Source of the DNA: Aureococcus anophagefferens
Lineage: Eukaryota > Sar > Pelagophyceae > Pelagomonadales > Pelagomonadaceae
DNA: 64,000 bases
Assembly (NCBI RefSeq): GCF_000186865.1
Contig: NW_008705565.1
Coordinates: 2,457,046-2,521,045, forward strand
Direction of reading: 5' to 3'
This document shows positions 8,392 to 18,274 of the stretch, in pieces. The first letter of the stretch is position 1, and every line of letters starts with the position of its first letter. Below the pieces are notes generated by a model. The model did not search any database. It was not told the DNA's origin and worked only from the letters and a program-made list of their open reading frames with translations. Position numbers and translations under genes: made by a program.

Positions 8392-10089
8392 TCAGAAGAT
8401 GTGGGTGATGAACTTGAGGAAGCGGTCGCGGTACGCGTCGGGCGACACGCAGGAGCACTCCCTGTACTTCCCGAGGCCCTTGGTGACGATGTTGATGTCG
8501 GTCTCGATGTGCTTGCGGATCGTGTACTTCTGCAGGATGTCGATGATGCCGAGGTAGTAGAGCTCCCGCGAGCCGTCCTCCGCCAGACCCTCGATCGCGA
8601 CGTCGAACGGCGCGGGCGGCCGGTCGTCGTGGCCCGCCTTCGACGGCGTCGCCGCGGGCCGGCCCGCGTCGTCCTCGTCGTCGTCGAGGCCGCCGGCGGC
8701 CACCCCGCCGTCGCCCGGCGGCGCGCCGCGGAACGAGCGCCGCGCGGATTCCGCCGCGACGGAGAGCGACGACGGCAGCCGGGAGAAGTGGCGCGAGTTG
8801 AACTCGGAGAGCGCCTGCGTCGACTGGCCCGCCGAGAGCGACGGCCGCGGGCTCGAGTCGTGGGGCGGCTGGGGCGCCGCGTCGCCCGCGGGCGAGAGCG
8901 CGCCCGCGGCGCCGTTTTTGGGCGTAAAAATGCCCACGAGGAGCGAGTAGTCCATGACGCCGTGGCGCGCGAGGAAGGCCGCGTCGTGGCGCGCGCTGTC
9001 CAGCAGCGCGTCGGCCTTGGCCTTGTCGACCCGCAGCTTCACGCGCCGGTCGAGCGCGTCGCGGTCCTTGAGCACCTTGTCCTCGGCCTTCGCGGACCGG
9101 TTGAAGAGCGACCCCTTCAGATCGAACTGGGTCATGCGGCTCGACGTGTTCGCGCCGTAGATGGAGCTCATGACCACGAAGTGGACCTTGCGCCGCAGGT
9201 GCTTGAGCTTCGTGCAGTGCAGGCCGTAGAAGCGCGTGAGCAGCGACGCGTTGCCGTTGGGGAAGAACGACGCGGCCGCCGCGGCCGCGTCGTCGTCCGG
9301 CCGGACCGCGTGCTTGAGCAGGTGCTTGTAGTAGCCCGGCAGCAGCTTCAGGAGAAAATCCTTCTCGTCCTGGCGCACGGTCTTGATCATGAAGACGCCG
9401 TCGAAGCTGTAGAAGAAGAACTGGCCGCTCCGCGAGTTCGCGATGAAGTCGATGAAGCTCAGGCCCGAGCACAGACTCTCCAGGTACAACTCCGGCGTCA
9501 CGCCCATGAGCGCGCGGATCCGCGAGAAGACGCAGGGCGCGTAGTCCTTCGCCGTGAACGCGTGGCGCATCGCGTGCTCCGGCGTGAGGTCGCTCCCGCC
9601 CGGCGGGAACTTGGTCTTGATGGTCTCGGCGCAGGCCGCGTCGAAGGAGTCGGGCAACGCGCCGTGGGCGTACTCGACGCTGCGCTGGATGCCGAGCTGC
9701 ATCGTGTAGGACAGCGTGTACTGCTCGTGGCGGCCGTCGATGACCTTGCCCTTGGGCGGCTTAATCCGCCGCGTGGGCTTCTTGATGTGGCGCCGGAAGA
9801 ACTTGCCGATGCGCGGCACGCGGTGGGGCCGGTGCTTCTCCGGCAGCTCGTTGGACTTGGCGATGGCCGTCGCGGCGTCGCCCGTGACGTCGAGCGTGCC
9901 GCGCGCCTTCTCGCCGTGGACCCAGGCCGTGCCGCGCGCGTTCCAGCCGCCGCCGCGCGGCGACTCCTGGCCCTCGGCCTTGCGCTCGTCGCTCGCCTCG
10001 CCGTCATCCTTGGCGCCGGGCGCGTCCGTGGACAGGAGCGCGACGTTCTGCTGCCAGGCCGCGGGCGGCGACGCCGCCGCCGCCGCCAT
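8392..10089 (-). CDS. Phosphatidylinositol-phosphate kinase (PIPK), second gene
   Basis: Single exon, 565 aa, starting MAAAAASPPAAW. The same core as the gene at 3399-5036: KGKVIDGRHEQYTLSYTM (about 113), FFFYSFDGVFMIKTV, FDLKG (about 320), MDYSLLVGIF (about 377) and GIIDILQKYTIRKHIE (about 512). About 120 residues of low-complexity insert again separate MDYSLL from the C-terminal block. The two genes lie 3.4 kb apart in opposite orientation and differ widely outside the core, so they are old paralogues. Here the activation loop reads TIRKHIE, unlike NAKKRAE in the first gene, which may mean a different lipid preference. Confidence 0.9.
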   Translation of the reverse strand: MAAAAASPPAAWQQNVALLSTDAPGAKDDGEASDERKAEGQESPRGGGWNARGTAWVHGEKARGTLDVTGDAATAIAKSNELPEKHRPHRVPRIGKFFRRHIKKPTRRIKPPKGKVIDGRHEQYTLSYTMQLGIQRSVEYAHGALPDSFDAACAETIKTKFPPGGSDLTPEHAMRHAFTAKDYAPCVFSRIRALMGVTPELYLESLCSGLSFIDFIANSRSGQFFFYSFDGVFMIKTVRQDEKDFLLKLLPGYYKHLLKHAVRPDDDAAAAAASFFPNGNASLLTRFYGLHCTKLKHLRRKVHFVVMSSIYGANTSSRMTQFDLKGSLFNRSAKAEDKVLKDRDALDRRVKLRVDKAKADALLDSARHDAAFLARHGVMDYSLLVGIFTPKNGAAGALSPAGDAAPQPPHDSSPRPSLSAGQSTQALSEFNSRHFSRLPSSLSVAAESARRSFRGAPPGDGGVAAGGLDDDEDDAGRPAATPSKAGHDDRPPAPFDVAIEGLAEDGSRELYYLGIIDILQKYTIRKHIETDINIVTKGLGKYRECSCVSPDAYRDRFLKFITHIF

Positions 10090-10506
10090 GGCCTATAACT
10101 GAGCGACCGTCCGGTCGCCCGCGGCGCGGCGAGAAGGGTGCGGCCAGGCGCGGCCGCGTCACGTCGATCGCGCGACCGCGGGGCGGGGAAACGCCGATCG
10201 ACGACGACCGCGACGTCGAAAGCGGCGGTCGACGGCTCGACCACTCCGTCTTTTTTGACAGCGAGGCGAGAGTCGAACTTTACCAGTCGGGCCCGCCGGC
10301 GCCGGGGGTGCTCGCGCGCGCGCGCCCGAGGGATGGCTCCGCCAAGCCGATGGGTCACCTTGCCGTCGTCGCAGCGACCTGCCTCTGCCACGAAGCCTCG
10401 CCTCCCGCTATTTTCACCGGACTCGAACGCATCATCCCGCAGCCCGGCGAAATTGCCACAAGAAACTTTTGCTGCACGAGTGCTGCCTTCTCGGCAGGGC
10501 AGCGCA
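10090..10506. promoter_or_regulatory. Divergent spacer between PIPK2 and sulfotransferase genes
   Basis: 417 bp with no convincing gene. Includes a T-run (about 10251) and the conserved motif at 10452-10465. Presumed promoters. Confidence 0.4.
10452..10465 (+). promoter_or_regulatory. ATTGCCACAAGAAA motif
   Basis: About 42 bp upstream of the sulfotransferase ATG, sense strand. Same motif as at 7461, 32476, 37344 and 42085. Confidence 0.4.
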
Positions 10507-11508
10507 ATGCGGCGCGCGCGCGCGCTGGCCATCGCTGCAGCCTGCGTGCAAGCAATCACAGGCAACAACGACGCGGCACCCGCTCGTCGCGGCCCGCTCG
10601 CCGTGCTGCGGCGCGGCGCGTCGCGGCTCAACCTACGACGACCGCAGGCCGTCGCGCCGCGCGCCGCCATGCGCCGCGCGGCGCCGCGCGCCGCCGCGGA
10701 ACGCGCGCCGCCCGCGCCGCGCGCCGCCACGCGCCGCGTGGCGCCGCGCGCCGCCGCGGAACGCGCGCCGCCCGCGCCGCGCGCCGCCGCGCCGCCGCCG
10801 CGGAACGCGTCGTGCGCCGCGCCGGCGGCGCTCCGGTTCTCCCACATCGCGAAGAACGCCGGCACGACGATCGAGGACGTCGCGCGCGCCGCGGGCGCGT
10901 GCCTCGGCCGCTTCGCCGGCCACCACGACGCCACCGCGAGCTGTCCGACGTGGCACGTGCCCCCGCGGCGCGCGGCACACCACTACTGCGGCAAGGTCGT
11001 CTTCTGCGTCGTCCGCGAGCCCGTGTCCCGCTTCCTCTCCGCGTTCCGCCACAACTTCCACCGCCTGGCGAAGCGCCGGCGGGACGACGCGCCCTGCACG
11101 CGCCAGCACCTCGAGGACTTCGTCGTGCGGTCGCTGCGGCGGGGCAACGAGACGGCGGGCTTCCGCGCGAAGAACGTCTCGAGGGGCCACCCGCTCGGCT
11201 GCCACCTGCTCGCGCAGACCGCGTACCTGCACGGCGGGCTGGGCGGCCAGGGCGGCGCCTGCGGCTGCGCGCACGCGCTGCGCCTGCCGACGCTCGCGGC
11301 GGACCTGCGGCGGCTCGAGGGGCACTTCCGCGTCCGGCTCGGCGACGTCGACGCGGAGCGGAGGAACGCGAAGGACGGCTGCGGCCTGACCGCGGCGGAC
11401 CTGAGCCGCGCGTCGCGGCGGCTCGTGGAGGAGGCCTACGCCGAGGACGCGGCCATCTACGCGCGCCTCGCGGCGGCCACCTACGACCCCGCGCGGCCCT
11501 TCGGGTAA
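10507..11508 (+). CDS. Membrane sulfotransferase (sulfotransfer_2-like)
   Basis: 333 aa. It starts MRRARALAIAAACVQAITG (signal or anchor), then a repetitive Arg/Ala/Pro stem (residues 55-100) built from a 60-bp tandem repeat, then the catalytic domain. The 5'-phosphosulfate loop is HIAKNAGTTIE (about 114-124) and the 3'-phosphate motif is VVREPVSRFLSAF (about 168-180). This is a Golgi PAPS-dependent carbohydrate sulfotransferase layout. Several cysteines (GCHLLAQ, GGACGCAHA) are typical of lumenal domains. Acceptor unknown. Confidence 0.82.
   Translation: MRRARALAIAAACVQAITGNNDAAPARRGPLAVLRRGASRLNLRRPQAVAPRAAMRRAAPRAAAERAPPAPRAATRRVAPRAAAERAPPAPRAAAPPPRNASCAAPAALRFSHIAKNAGTTIEDVARAAGACLGRFAGHHDATASCPTWHVPPRRAAHHYCGKVVFCVVREPVSRFLSAFRHNFHRLAKRRRDDAPCTRQHLEDFVVRSLRRGNETAGFRAKNVSRGHPLGCHLLAQTAYLHGGLGGQGGACGCAHALRLPTLAADLRRLEGHFRVRLGDVDAERRNAKDGCGLTAADLSRASRRLVEEAYAEDAAIYARLAAATYDPARPFG
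10655..10790 (+). repeat. 60-bp tandem repeat in sulfotransferase stem
   Basis: Copies starting at 10681 and 10741 are nearly identical (GCGCCGCGCGCCGCCGCGGA and onward), preceded by a partial copy from about 10655. The unit is 20 codons and stays in frame. Confidence 0.85.
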
Positions 11509-11582
11509 ACCACACGACGATGCAGTCTTCACGAATCTCTAAAAATCCGACAATCCAAGCACGGCAGCCCCGACTGGCCGCA

Positions 11583-12689
11583 ATGGAGGAGCTGTCGCGG
11601 CCCCGGCGGTCCCGGCGACTTGCCGCCGCTGTCGTCGCCGTCGCCGGCGCCCTGGCCCTCGCCGCCGGCGTCGCCCTCTACGGCCCCGGCGCCGCCGCGG
11701 CGGCGTTGACGACGACCCTCACCGCCCTCGCGGACCCGCCGCCCTACGACGGCGGCAGCAATAGTAACGCGGGCACGCCCAACGACCGGCCGGCGCCCGA
11801 CGCCGCGTCCAAGACCTTCCAGAACAAGGTCAAGCTCGCCAAGATGCTCGAGGCGGTGAACGTCGAGGGCCACTGCGAGAAGACGCCCTACGCGTTCTGC
11901 GAGTACGCGGGCTGCAAGGTGTTGAAGGCCGGCGGGCTCGCGAGCTGCTCCTGCGCGGCGGTCATGGAGCAGAGCGTCTACCTGAACCTCAACCGCACGT
12001 CGGGCTTCGCGTCGTTCCTGCTGGCGCACAGCGACTACTTCGTCGACGCGGTCTCCCACTACGCGCGGGGCGAGTGGGGCGACAAGGAGCTCGTCGACCT
12101 CGTCTGCGACGCCATGCGCACGCAGGAGTCGGACCACGCTCTCTTCCCGTCGCTGTCGCCGGACCTCATCTCCTTCCCCCACTGGTCCGCGGACCGGAAC
12201 CCCTACAAGGGGTTCGCCGACGACAAGGAGGCGACGTGCGAGAGCGGCGAGCTCGTCGTCGCGTCCTGCATCGGCGCGCCCTGCTTCTTCGACTCGCGCG
12301 ACTCCGTGGGCAACCTCAACGCGACGTGCTACTGCGCGACGCTGCCCTTCGCGTCGACGTCGATCACGATCCAGAGCTCCTTGGCGTCGACGAAGCGCTA
12401 CGCGGACAAGGAGGCGCTCTGCGGCCTCTTCGACTCGGGCAAGTGCGCGCTGAACGCCGACGACGGCCTCCACGGCTGGTTCGGGTCCGCGGACCTCACG
12501 GCCGTCGACAAGCTCAACATGAACCTGCTCGCCGTCGACGTCACGTCGATCAGCCCCATGATCGCGCCGGAGGAGAACATGTGCCGCGGCGCCTTCAAGG
12601 TCGTCGACTTCGACGGGTCCGTGACCACGTCCCGCGTCGTCAACAGCGAGCGGCCCTTCGACAAGGTCGACGGCGGCGACAGCTCCTAG
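11583..12689 (+). CDS. Single-pass, Cys-rich membrane or secreted protein of unknown function
   Basis: 368 aa. A short basic N-terminus (MEELSRPRRSRR) is followed by one hydrophobic segment (about 15-40), then a polar domain rich in cysteine: EGHCEKTPYAFCEYAGCKV, LASCSCAAVM, ATCYCATLPF. This is a type II or secreted topology with disulfides. I do not recognise a family. It lies 74 bp after the sulfotransferase stop on the same strand and 21 bp from the convergent gene at 12711. Confidence 0.65.
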   Translation: MEELSRPRRSRRLAAAVVAVAGALALAAGVALYGPGAAAAALTTTLTALADPPPYDGGSNSNAGTPNDRPAPDAASKTFQNKVKLAKMLEAVNVEGHCEKTPYAFCEYAGCKVLKAGGLASCSCAAVMEQSVYLNLNRTSGFASFLLAHSDYFVDAVSHYARGEWGDKELVDLVCDAMRTQESDHALFPSLSPDLISFPHWSADRNPYKGFADDKEATCESGELVVASCIGAPCFFDSRDSVGNLNATCYCATLPFASTSITIQSSLASTKRYADKEALCGLFDSGKCALNADDGLHGWFGSADLTAVDKLNMNLLAVDVTSISPMIAPEENMCRGAFKVVDFDGSVTTSRVVNSERPFDKVDGGDSS

Positions 12690-12710
12690 GCCGGCGGGCC
12701 CAGTATTGCC

Positions 12711-13349
12711 TTATCGCTCGAGAGCGCTAATCGCCGCGCGCAACAGCTCGGCGCCGGACCCGTGGTGGCCGGCGTCTGCGTGCGCCAAGGCCTTGGCATA
12801 GGCTTCCTTCAGAACGAGCGCCTTCGTGTTCCGCGCCTTGGTTTCCATAGTCCCGAGAGCCGTCGTGTGATGACCGCAGGGGCACCTTTGCATGTTCACG
12901 GTCGCCCGCAGCCCATACCGCGGTCGACCCAATTCACCCGAGAAGCTGACGCTGTTGACCCAGGTAGGAAGTCGATTCATTGAAATTGGACAAACATTGC
13001 CGGGCTCGTCCGTCGGGGCCTCGCCGGACCCCGGCGCGAAGCGGAGATCTTCAGCAGATAATTTCTTAGAGCGACTTTGGGCGCCAGACACTAACGTCAC
13101 GTCCCATAGATTCATCTTTTGACCCATATTCACCACCCATAATAGATACGCTTCGCCCCAAGGGATGCAATGCTCGCGTTTCGTCGCGACGTTCGCAGCG
13201 GTTGTCAGCTCGAGGAACGTCGCTGGTAGCTCGCGGATCGTCGAGAGTCCCGACGCCATGTCCGTGGTGAAGCGGAACATGTTGGGTGCGTCGGCGTCGT
13301 CATCGTACTGGTCCGCGTGGCGCGTGCGCCGCAGCGCGAATTCCTGCAT
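12711..13349 (-). CDS. Hypothetical protein, lower GC
   Basis: 212 aa from the only in-frame ATG (13349-13347). The frame stays open upstream past 13550 with protein-like content (ELGLVELIGRRDFGQAIPQK) but no ATG, so an upstream exon or a missed start is possible. The C-terminal part contains PCGHHTTALGTMETKARN and a helical end. No family recognised. Base composition is visibly less GC-rich than in most neighbours, as in the divergent gene at 13619. Confidence 0.55.
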   Translation of the reverse strand: MQEFALRRTRHADQYDDDADAPNMFRFTTDMASGLSTIRELPATFLELTTAANVATKREHCIPWGEAYLLWVVNMGQKMNLWDVTLVSGAQSRSKKLSAEDLRFAPGSGEAPTDEPGNVCPISMNRLPTWVNSVSFSGELGRPRYGLRATVNMQRCPCGHHTTALGTMETKARNTKALVLKEAYAKALAHADAGHHGSGAELLRAAISALER

Positions 13350-13618
13350 GCCCGCGGACGTCTTCGCCAGCGACCACGGCGACGGCGTCTGCCATCCCAG
13401 GCAGCGGCAGCCGAACGCCGCGATGCCGAGGAGGGTCTTCTGGGGAATTGCCTGTCCGAAATCGCGGCGGCCGATCAGCTCGACCAGGCCGAGCTCGAGT
13501 GACCGGCACCCTGCACTGAGACGGCAACATCGCCCTAATTGGGCGCGCTTACATCCATCGTCGTCGTCGCGGCGGGCTGCCCGGCGGCCGGCGCAGAGGA
13601 AGTGTCGGGCGCGGCGGC

Positions 13619-14161
13619 ATGGCCCTAGATGACGCCTTCCATGCGAAATGGAAAGAGCAGCGGTGGGTACAGACCGCGCGATCAGGCGATTTCGAGGGAT
13701 GCATCAGAGACATGGGCGTCAACGCGGCCGTTTCCAAGGTCGTCAACTTCGCGACGGCGGTGAAACCCGGGAGCGAATATACCCTGAAAGTCGTCGACGG
13801 TGCGCCGCTCCCCGTCGGGCGCCTCCCCGCGACACGACGCGCGTCCCTAGGTCAGTTCATCCGAATCAAACATTACATGATGTCGGACAAAGTGGGCGTT
13901 CCGAGGACTCTCGGCGACACGACCCCGGTCGAAGTCGTAGGCGACGACGGCCGCAAAGTAATGAGCGTCGCCTATGTGAAGGAGGGCGGCGTCATCGAGA
14001 CCAAGAACGTCTACGTCGACACACCGGAGTTGATCGGCTTCTCCACATACGAAATCGCCGAGGACGGCAAAACGATGAAGAACACGATCACCTCCCGGAA
14101 CGGCATCAGCTTCACGATGACGTTCGTCCCCGCGGAAGCGCCGACGGGCTGGTTCTCCTGA
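13619..14161 (+). CDS. Fatty-acid-binding-protein-like (calycin fold) protein
   Basis: 180 aa, starting MALDDAFHAKWKEQRW. The first third follows the intracellular lipid-binding pattern W-x-RSxxFxxxxxxMGVN: QTARSGDFEGCIRDMGVN, then alternating beta-like segments (GSEYTLKVVDG, TPVEVVGDDGRKVMSVAYV, TKNVYVDTPELIGFSTYEI) and a final NTITSRNGISFTMTFV strand. FABPs bind fatty acids or retinoids in the cytosol; ligand is unknown and the assignment rests on the motif pattern only. Lower GC than flanking genes. Confidence 0.55.
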   Translation: MALDDAFHAKWKEQRWVQTARSGDFEGCIRDMGVNAAVSKVVNFATAVKPGSEYTLKVVDGAPLPVGRLPATRRASLGQFIRIKHYMMSDKVGVPRTLGDTTPVEVVGDDGRKVMSVAYVKEGGVIETKNVYVDTPELIGFSTYEIAEDGKTMKNTITSRNGISFTMTFVPAEAPTGWFS

Positions 14162-14383
14162 GGGGTGTCCGCGGCAGCTCTTTTCGCGCGGGCGTCCTTC
14201 GGGGACATCGCGGGGCGCGTCGAAGCCGTCGAGGGCTCGCCCCGCCGGCCCCAGCCCGCGCGCGGGGCTCGTCTCGGCGCTTTCAAATTCAAGTTTAACA
14301 CGCCTCCAGAAGTGTCGGGCGCGGCGACTCGCACGACGTCAATGTATCGGCAAGTTGGCTGGTTGCCGCGCCCCGAAATCACG

Positions 14384-16655
14384 ATGATGCGCAGGATGCT
14401 GTGCCTCGTCGGGCTGGCCTGCGCTCGGCGGCGCGTGGACCGGCGCGACGCGCCGCCGCCGCCGGACCGCGCCGCCGCCGCCGACGCCGAGACGCGGCGC
14501 GCGCCGCGGGCGCTGAGCGCCGACGACCACCTCGTGACGGACCTGCCCGGGCTGCCCGAGGGCCGCCTCGCGAGCCGGCACTGGGCGGGCCTGCTCGACG
14601 CGGGCCGCGGGAGCGCGCAGCTCTTCTACTGGCTCTTCGAGGCGGCGGAGGCGCCGGCGTCGAAGCCCCTCGTGCTCTGGCTCAACGGCGGGCCCGGCTG
14701 CAGCAGCATGGACGGCCTGTGGTTGGAGCTCGGCCCGCTGCGGCTCGCGGAGCTCGGCGGCGGGTCCTACGACGTCACCGTGAACCCCCACGGCTGGCAC
14801 GAGGCGGCGAACGTCCTCTTCGTCGACCAGCCCTTCGGCACGGGCCTGAGCTCCGGGTGCCGGACGTCGTGGGCGTCGGACTGCTGCCGGGACGACGACG
14901 AGATCTCCTCCGCCATGCACGCCTTCCTGCTCAACTTCTTCGACCTCCACGCCGACAAGTTCGTGAAACAGGACGGCGCGAGGGTCGACTTCTTCATGGC
15001 CGGCGAGTCGCACGCGGGGCACTACGTGCCGCACCTCGCCAAGTACGTCCCTGCGTGGACACCAAATCTTCAACCCGACTTCAATGTGCGCGTATGCGAC
15101 AGTTTTGACGCGAGGCTTTCTGCCGTGCTTCGAGAACTCCACGAGAGCAATCGATTCGTCCAAAAATCAGCCGAATCGACTTCGATTTGACCGAGCTAGA
15201 GAATTCTGAAGTTTGGTCAGGACCACCCAAACCAGTGGTTGAATTCCACACAGGTACGTCCTCGACCGCAACGGCGAGGCCCAGAACCGCGTCATCTCGC
15301 TGGCGGGCCTGGCCATCGGCAACGGCTGGACGGAGCCGCGGTACCAGTACGCGGCGACGGAGGTCGCGCACGGCTTGGGCCTCGTCTCCGACGGGGCGGG
15401 AAAAGCGCGCGAACTTCCCAAAGGCTCCTCGCTCGGTCGTTTTCCACCCGTTTCGGCCGATGTTTGGACGAGCGATCATCCCTCGGAGCACGCGTGGATG
15501 CTTTCTCCGGAGCGCGCCGGAACGCTCGCATGGAAGCGACGTCGAATCGCCCTCTTTCCCGCGCAGGTCTCCGAGGGCCAGGCGCGGACGCTCGCGTCCA
15601 AGGAGCGCCAGTGCGTCGCGAACCTGGACCGGGGCGTCTACAACTCGCGCGTGTGCTTCGACCTCCTCGACGACGTCGTCGCCGACAGCGGGTCGAGGAG
15701 CCGCGCGCGCGTGTCCATGTACGACGTCGGCCGCTGGGAGCCGCCGGGCGCGGAGTTCCCGCCGGGCCACAAGGCGCTGGAGCGCTACCTGAACGTGCGC
15801 GCCGTGCGCCGGGCCATCCACGTGACCCACAGCGCGGCGTTCCTCGAGTGCACGGACCCGCCCTACGACGCGCTCTCGAGCCGCGACGGCGTCGGCGTGT
15901 CCGCGGAGCTCGCGGCGGTGCTCGACGACCCCCGCCGCACGGTGCGCGTGCTCTTCTTCAACGGCGTCCGCGACCTCGTCTGCAACCACCTGCGCACGGA
16001 GACCGTGCTCGAGAAGCTCGCCTGGGCCGGCGCGACTTCGTACGCGCGGTCGGGCAAGCAGGTCTGGTACGTCGGGTCGTCCGCGGCGCCCGCGGGCTAC
16101 GTCAAGAACGCCTACGGCCAGCTCACGTACCTCGCCGTGCTCGACAGCGGCCACATGGTGCCCATGGACGCGCCGGCGCGCGCGTTGGACATGATCGACC
16201 GCTTCGTGCGCGGCGCGTCGCTCGGCGACGCGTCGCAGTCCATCTCGACGACCGCGGGCGGCGCGGACCCGGGCTGCGCGCCGGCGCCGCGCCCGACGCC
16301 GCGGCCGTCGGGGCGGCCGACGCCCGGGCCGACGCCGCGCCCGACGGCCGCGCCCGCGGTCTCCGCGGCCGCGGCGCGCCCGGAGCCCGGCGCGCGGTCC
16401 TGCACGGCGGACTGCCTCCGCGACGCGCGCGTCCAGGCCGTCCTCGCCCTCCCGCCCGTGCTCTGCCTCGCCCTCGCCGCCGTCCTCGCGGTCTGCGTCC
16501 GCTGCTTCCGGTCGCGCGCGCCGCCCCCGCCCACCGCGCACGCGCCGCTCGCCCAGGACTCCGACGACGAGGACGCCCGCGGGGCGCGGCCCGCCGACGA
16601 CGGCCTCGACGCGCAGGACGGGCTCAAGCCCCACCCGGGGGCCGAGGTGCTGTAA
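14384..16655 (+). CDS. Serine carboxypeptidase (S10), 3 exons, C-terminal membrane anchor
   Basis: Exons 14384-15042, 15254-15383 and 15567-16655; 1,878 nt, 625 aa. Both introns are introners (B2 and the A/B chimera). All S10 landmarks are present once spliced: oxyanion-hole region LWLNGGPGCSSMDG, catalytic Ser about 209 in GESHAGHYVPHLA, catalytic Asp about 399 in NGVRDLVCN, and His about 459 in LDSGHMVPM. A signal peptide precedes the domain; after it come a Pro/Thr-rich stem (PRPTPRPSGRPTPGPTPRP), a transmembrane helix (VLALPPVLCLALAAVLAVCV) and an acidic cytosolic tail, a Kex1-like layout. Removing B2 rebuilds AKYVLDRNG and removing the second rebuilds GLVSEGQ. Confidence 0.9.
15051..15253 (-). 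mobile_element. Introner element B2 (family B, 203 bp)
   Basis: Target duplicates GTACGTCC at 15043-15050 and 15254-15261. The element begins CTGCGTGGAC and ends TTCCACACAG. Intron 15043-15253 (211 nt), GT-AG, phase 2. The shared core is antisense to the host. This is the only copy whose 5' end keeps CTG. Confidence 0.94.
15392..15566 (+). mobile_element. Introner element A', family A interior with B-type ends (175 bp)
   Basis: Target duplicates GTCTCCGA at 15384-15391 and 15567-15574. The interior follows family A (CTTCCCAAAGGCTCC, a diverged core, AAGCGACGTCGAATCGCCC), but the ends are CGGGGCGGGAAAAG and CTTTCCCGCGCAG, close to the CTGCGCGG-type end of family B. Intron 15384-15566 (183 nt), GT-AG, phase 0. 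The exon between B2 and this element is only 130 bp. Confidence 0.9.
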
Positions 16656-16778
16656 GGGAGGGGATCGAGTCGCGATCGTGATCGTGTCGCGGCGCCGGGG
16701 CGGGCGACCCCCGGCGCGATCTTGCCGCGGGCGTGCGGCTCGCGAAGCTCGGGATCGGCAAGACCTTCGACTGTAACC

Positions 16779-17855
16779 ATGGCTCGTACTGCTGTCCTCG
16801 CTCTCGCTCTCGGCTCGGCTTCGGTACGGATCGGCGTCCGGATGCCGCCGGGGCGTGCGGGGCGCGCGCGCGGCGGAAAACGAGCCCCGGGGCGCCCGGC
16901 GGGCCGTCCGACGCGCCGGGCGTCGCCGACGGCGCGAGAGGCTGCCGGCGAGCGACGCGCGCGCCGCGACCCCCCCGCGCGCGACCCCGACGCGCCCCTC
17001 TCCTAGGCCTACGTCGCGCCGGCGGTGTCCAAGCCCGCCACGGCCCTCAACGGCAAGCAGGAGATGGTCGAGCTGGCCGAGGCGAACCCCGACTTCCTCG
17101 GGTCGACGATCGGCTTCTGGGACCCCTTCAACCTCATCGCCGAGGGCGACTTCTGGGGCCTGGGCAACGAGGCGACGATCGGCTACCTGCGCCACGCCGA
17201 GATCAAGCACGGCCGCGTCGCCATGGCGGGCTTCCTCGGCTTCTGCCTCCAGTCGCTCCCCATCGTCGCGGGCGACCACATCCTCAAGCCCTACAGCGGC
17301 TACGTGTCCAACGTGTCGCCCCAGGAGCAGTGGGAGAACGTGCCCGCCATCGGCAAGCTCCAGATCCTCGTCCTCGTCGGCATGCTCGAGTCGTACGGCG
17401 AGGGCGCGGGCTCGCCCGAGGGCTACGTCCACTACTGCTCCGGCGGCCTCCCGGGCTACTTCCCGCCCATCTCCGGCAAGGCGGGCTTCGGCCAGGTCGG
17501 CTTCAACCTCTACGACCCCTTCAACTGGTTCCCGGAGACGTCGCCCGAGCAGAAGGCGCGCGGCCGCCAGGTCGAGATCAACAACGGCCGCCTCGCGATG
17601 CTCGGCATGTTCTCCCTCCTCTCCGAGTCCGCCGCGCCCGGCGCCGTGCCCCCGCTCACGCTCCTCAACTACATCGTCGAGGCCAGCGGCATCACGGGCC
17701 TCTCCGTCGACCTCCCGCTCTCGCAGCTGCCCCTGTCGCCGCTCGACGACTACACGCTGAAGTTCATCTCCTCCTTCCCCTCCGCGGGCACGGGCGGCCT
17801 CGGCGCCGCCTGGTCCCAGTTCGACATCTTCTCCAGCCTCCCCTACTGGAACTAG
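16779..17855 (+). CDS. Fucoxanthin-chlorophyll a/c light-harvesting protein, 2 exons
   Basis: Exon 1 is 16779-16823 (MARTAVLALALGSAS); the intron is 16824-17006, GTACGG to CTCTCCTAG; exon 2 is 17007-17855. Spliced product 297 aa. The junction creates SAS-AYVAP, the signal-peptide cleavage site plus aromatic +1 residue that defines heterokont bipartite plastid targeting. LHC helices are clear: helix A NEATIGYLRHAEIKHGRVAM and helix C GRQVEINNGRLAMLGMFSLL, with the charged, chlorophyll-binding Glu/Arg pairs; a middle helix lies near GKLQILVLVGMLESYGE. The protein binds chlorophyll a/c and fucoxanthin in thylakoids. The intron has no introner signature. Confidence 0.95.
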
Positions 17856-18274
17856 GCGCCGCGGCCGACGACCCCGCGACGCCGCGCGAGGAGGAGCGGC
17901 GCGAGGAGCGCTTGCCCGCCGCCGGGGGGCGCCCCCGGCGGCTCTAACGACTCGCACCACCCGCCTATCTCGAAGGGGCGCGCGGCGCGGCGCGCGGTCG
18001 AGCGCGTGCGGGGGCGAGCGCGCGCGCGAGGACATCTCAAAGGCCTTCTCAAGTGACCGTCATGGCATCTCCGCGGAGGCGTCGGAGGTGGTGCCAACTC
18101 CACTTGGCACTCCAGCCCGCGCCGCGGCGTCGACGGCTTCGCGCGCTCCGACGCGCCGCACACGTCGCAGCGACGCGCACGCGCCGTCGCGCACGCAATC
18201 GACAGCTTCGCGCGCCGCGACCGCGCGCGTCGGCAGCGGCAGCGACTCGCATTCCAAAATCACATCGCACAACC
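17856..18274. other. Intergenic, no gene seen
   Basis: 419 bp, very GC-rich, between the LHC gene and the SENP8-like gene on the same strand. It holds a poorly conserved run of GCGCGC/GACGCG units but no recognisable gene. Confidence 0.4.

Noticed and set aside
10257..10300. tRNA-like GAGAGTCGAACTTTACC stretch
   Set aside because: No paired cloverleaf arms could be found around it.
13599..14330. Shared 18-bp leader GAAGTGTCGGGCGCGGCG before the genes at 13619 and 14384
   Set aside because: Short and GC-rich with no extended similarity; chance or a small duplication cannot be told apart.
16824..17006. LHC intron as an introner
   Set aside because: No inverted ends, no core and no target duplication; an ordinary GT-AG intron.
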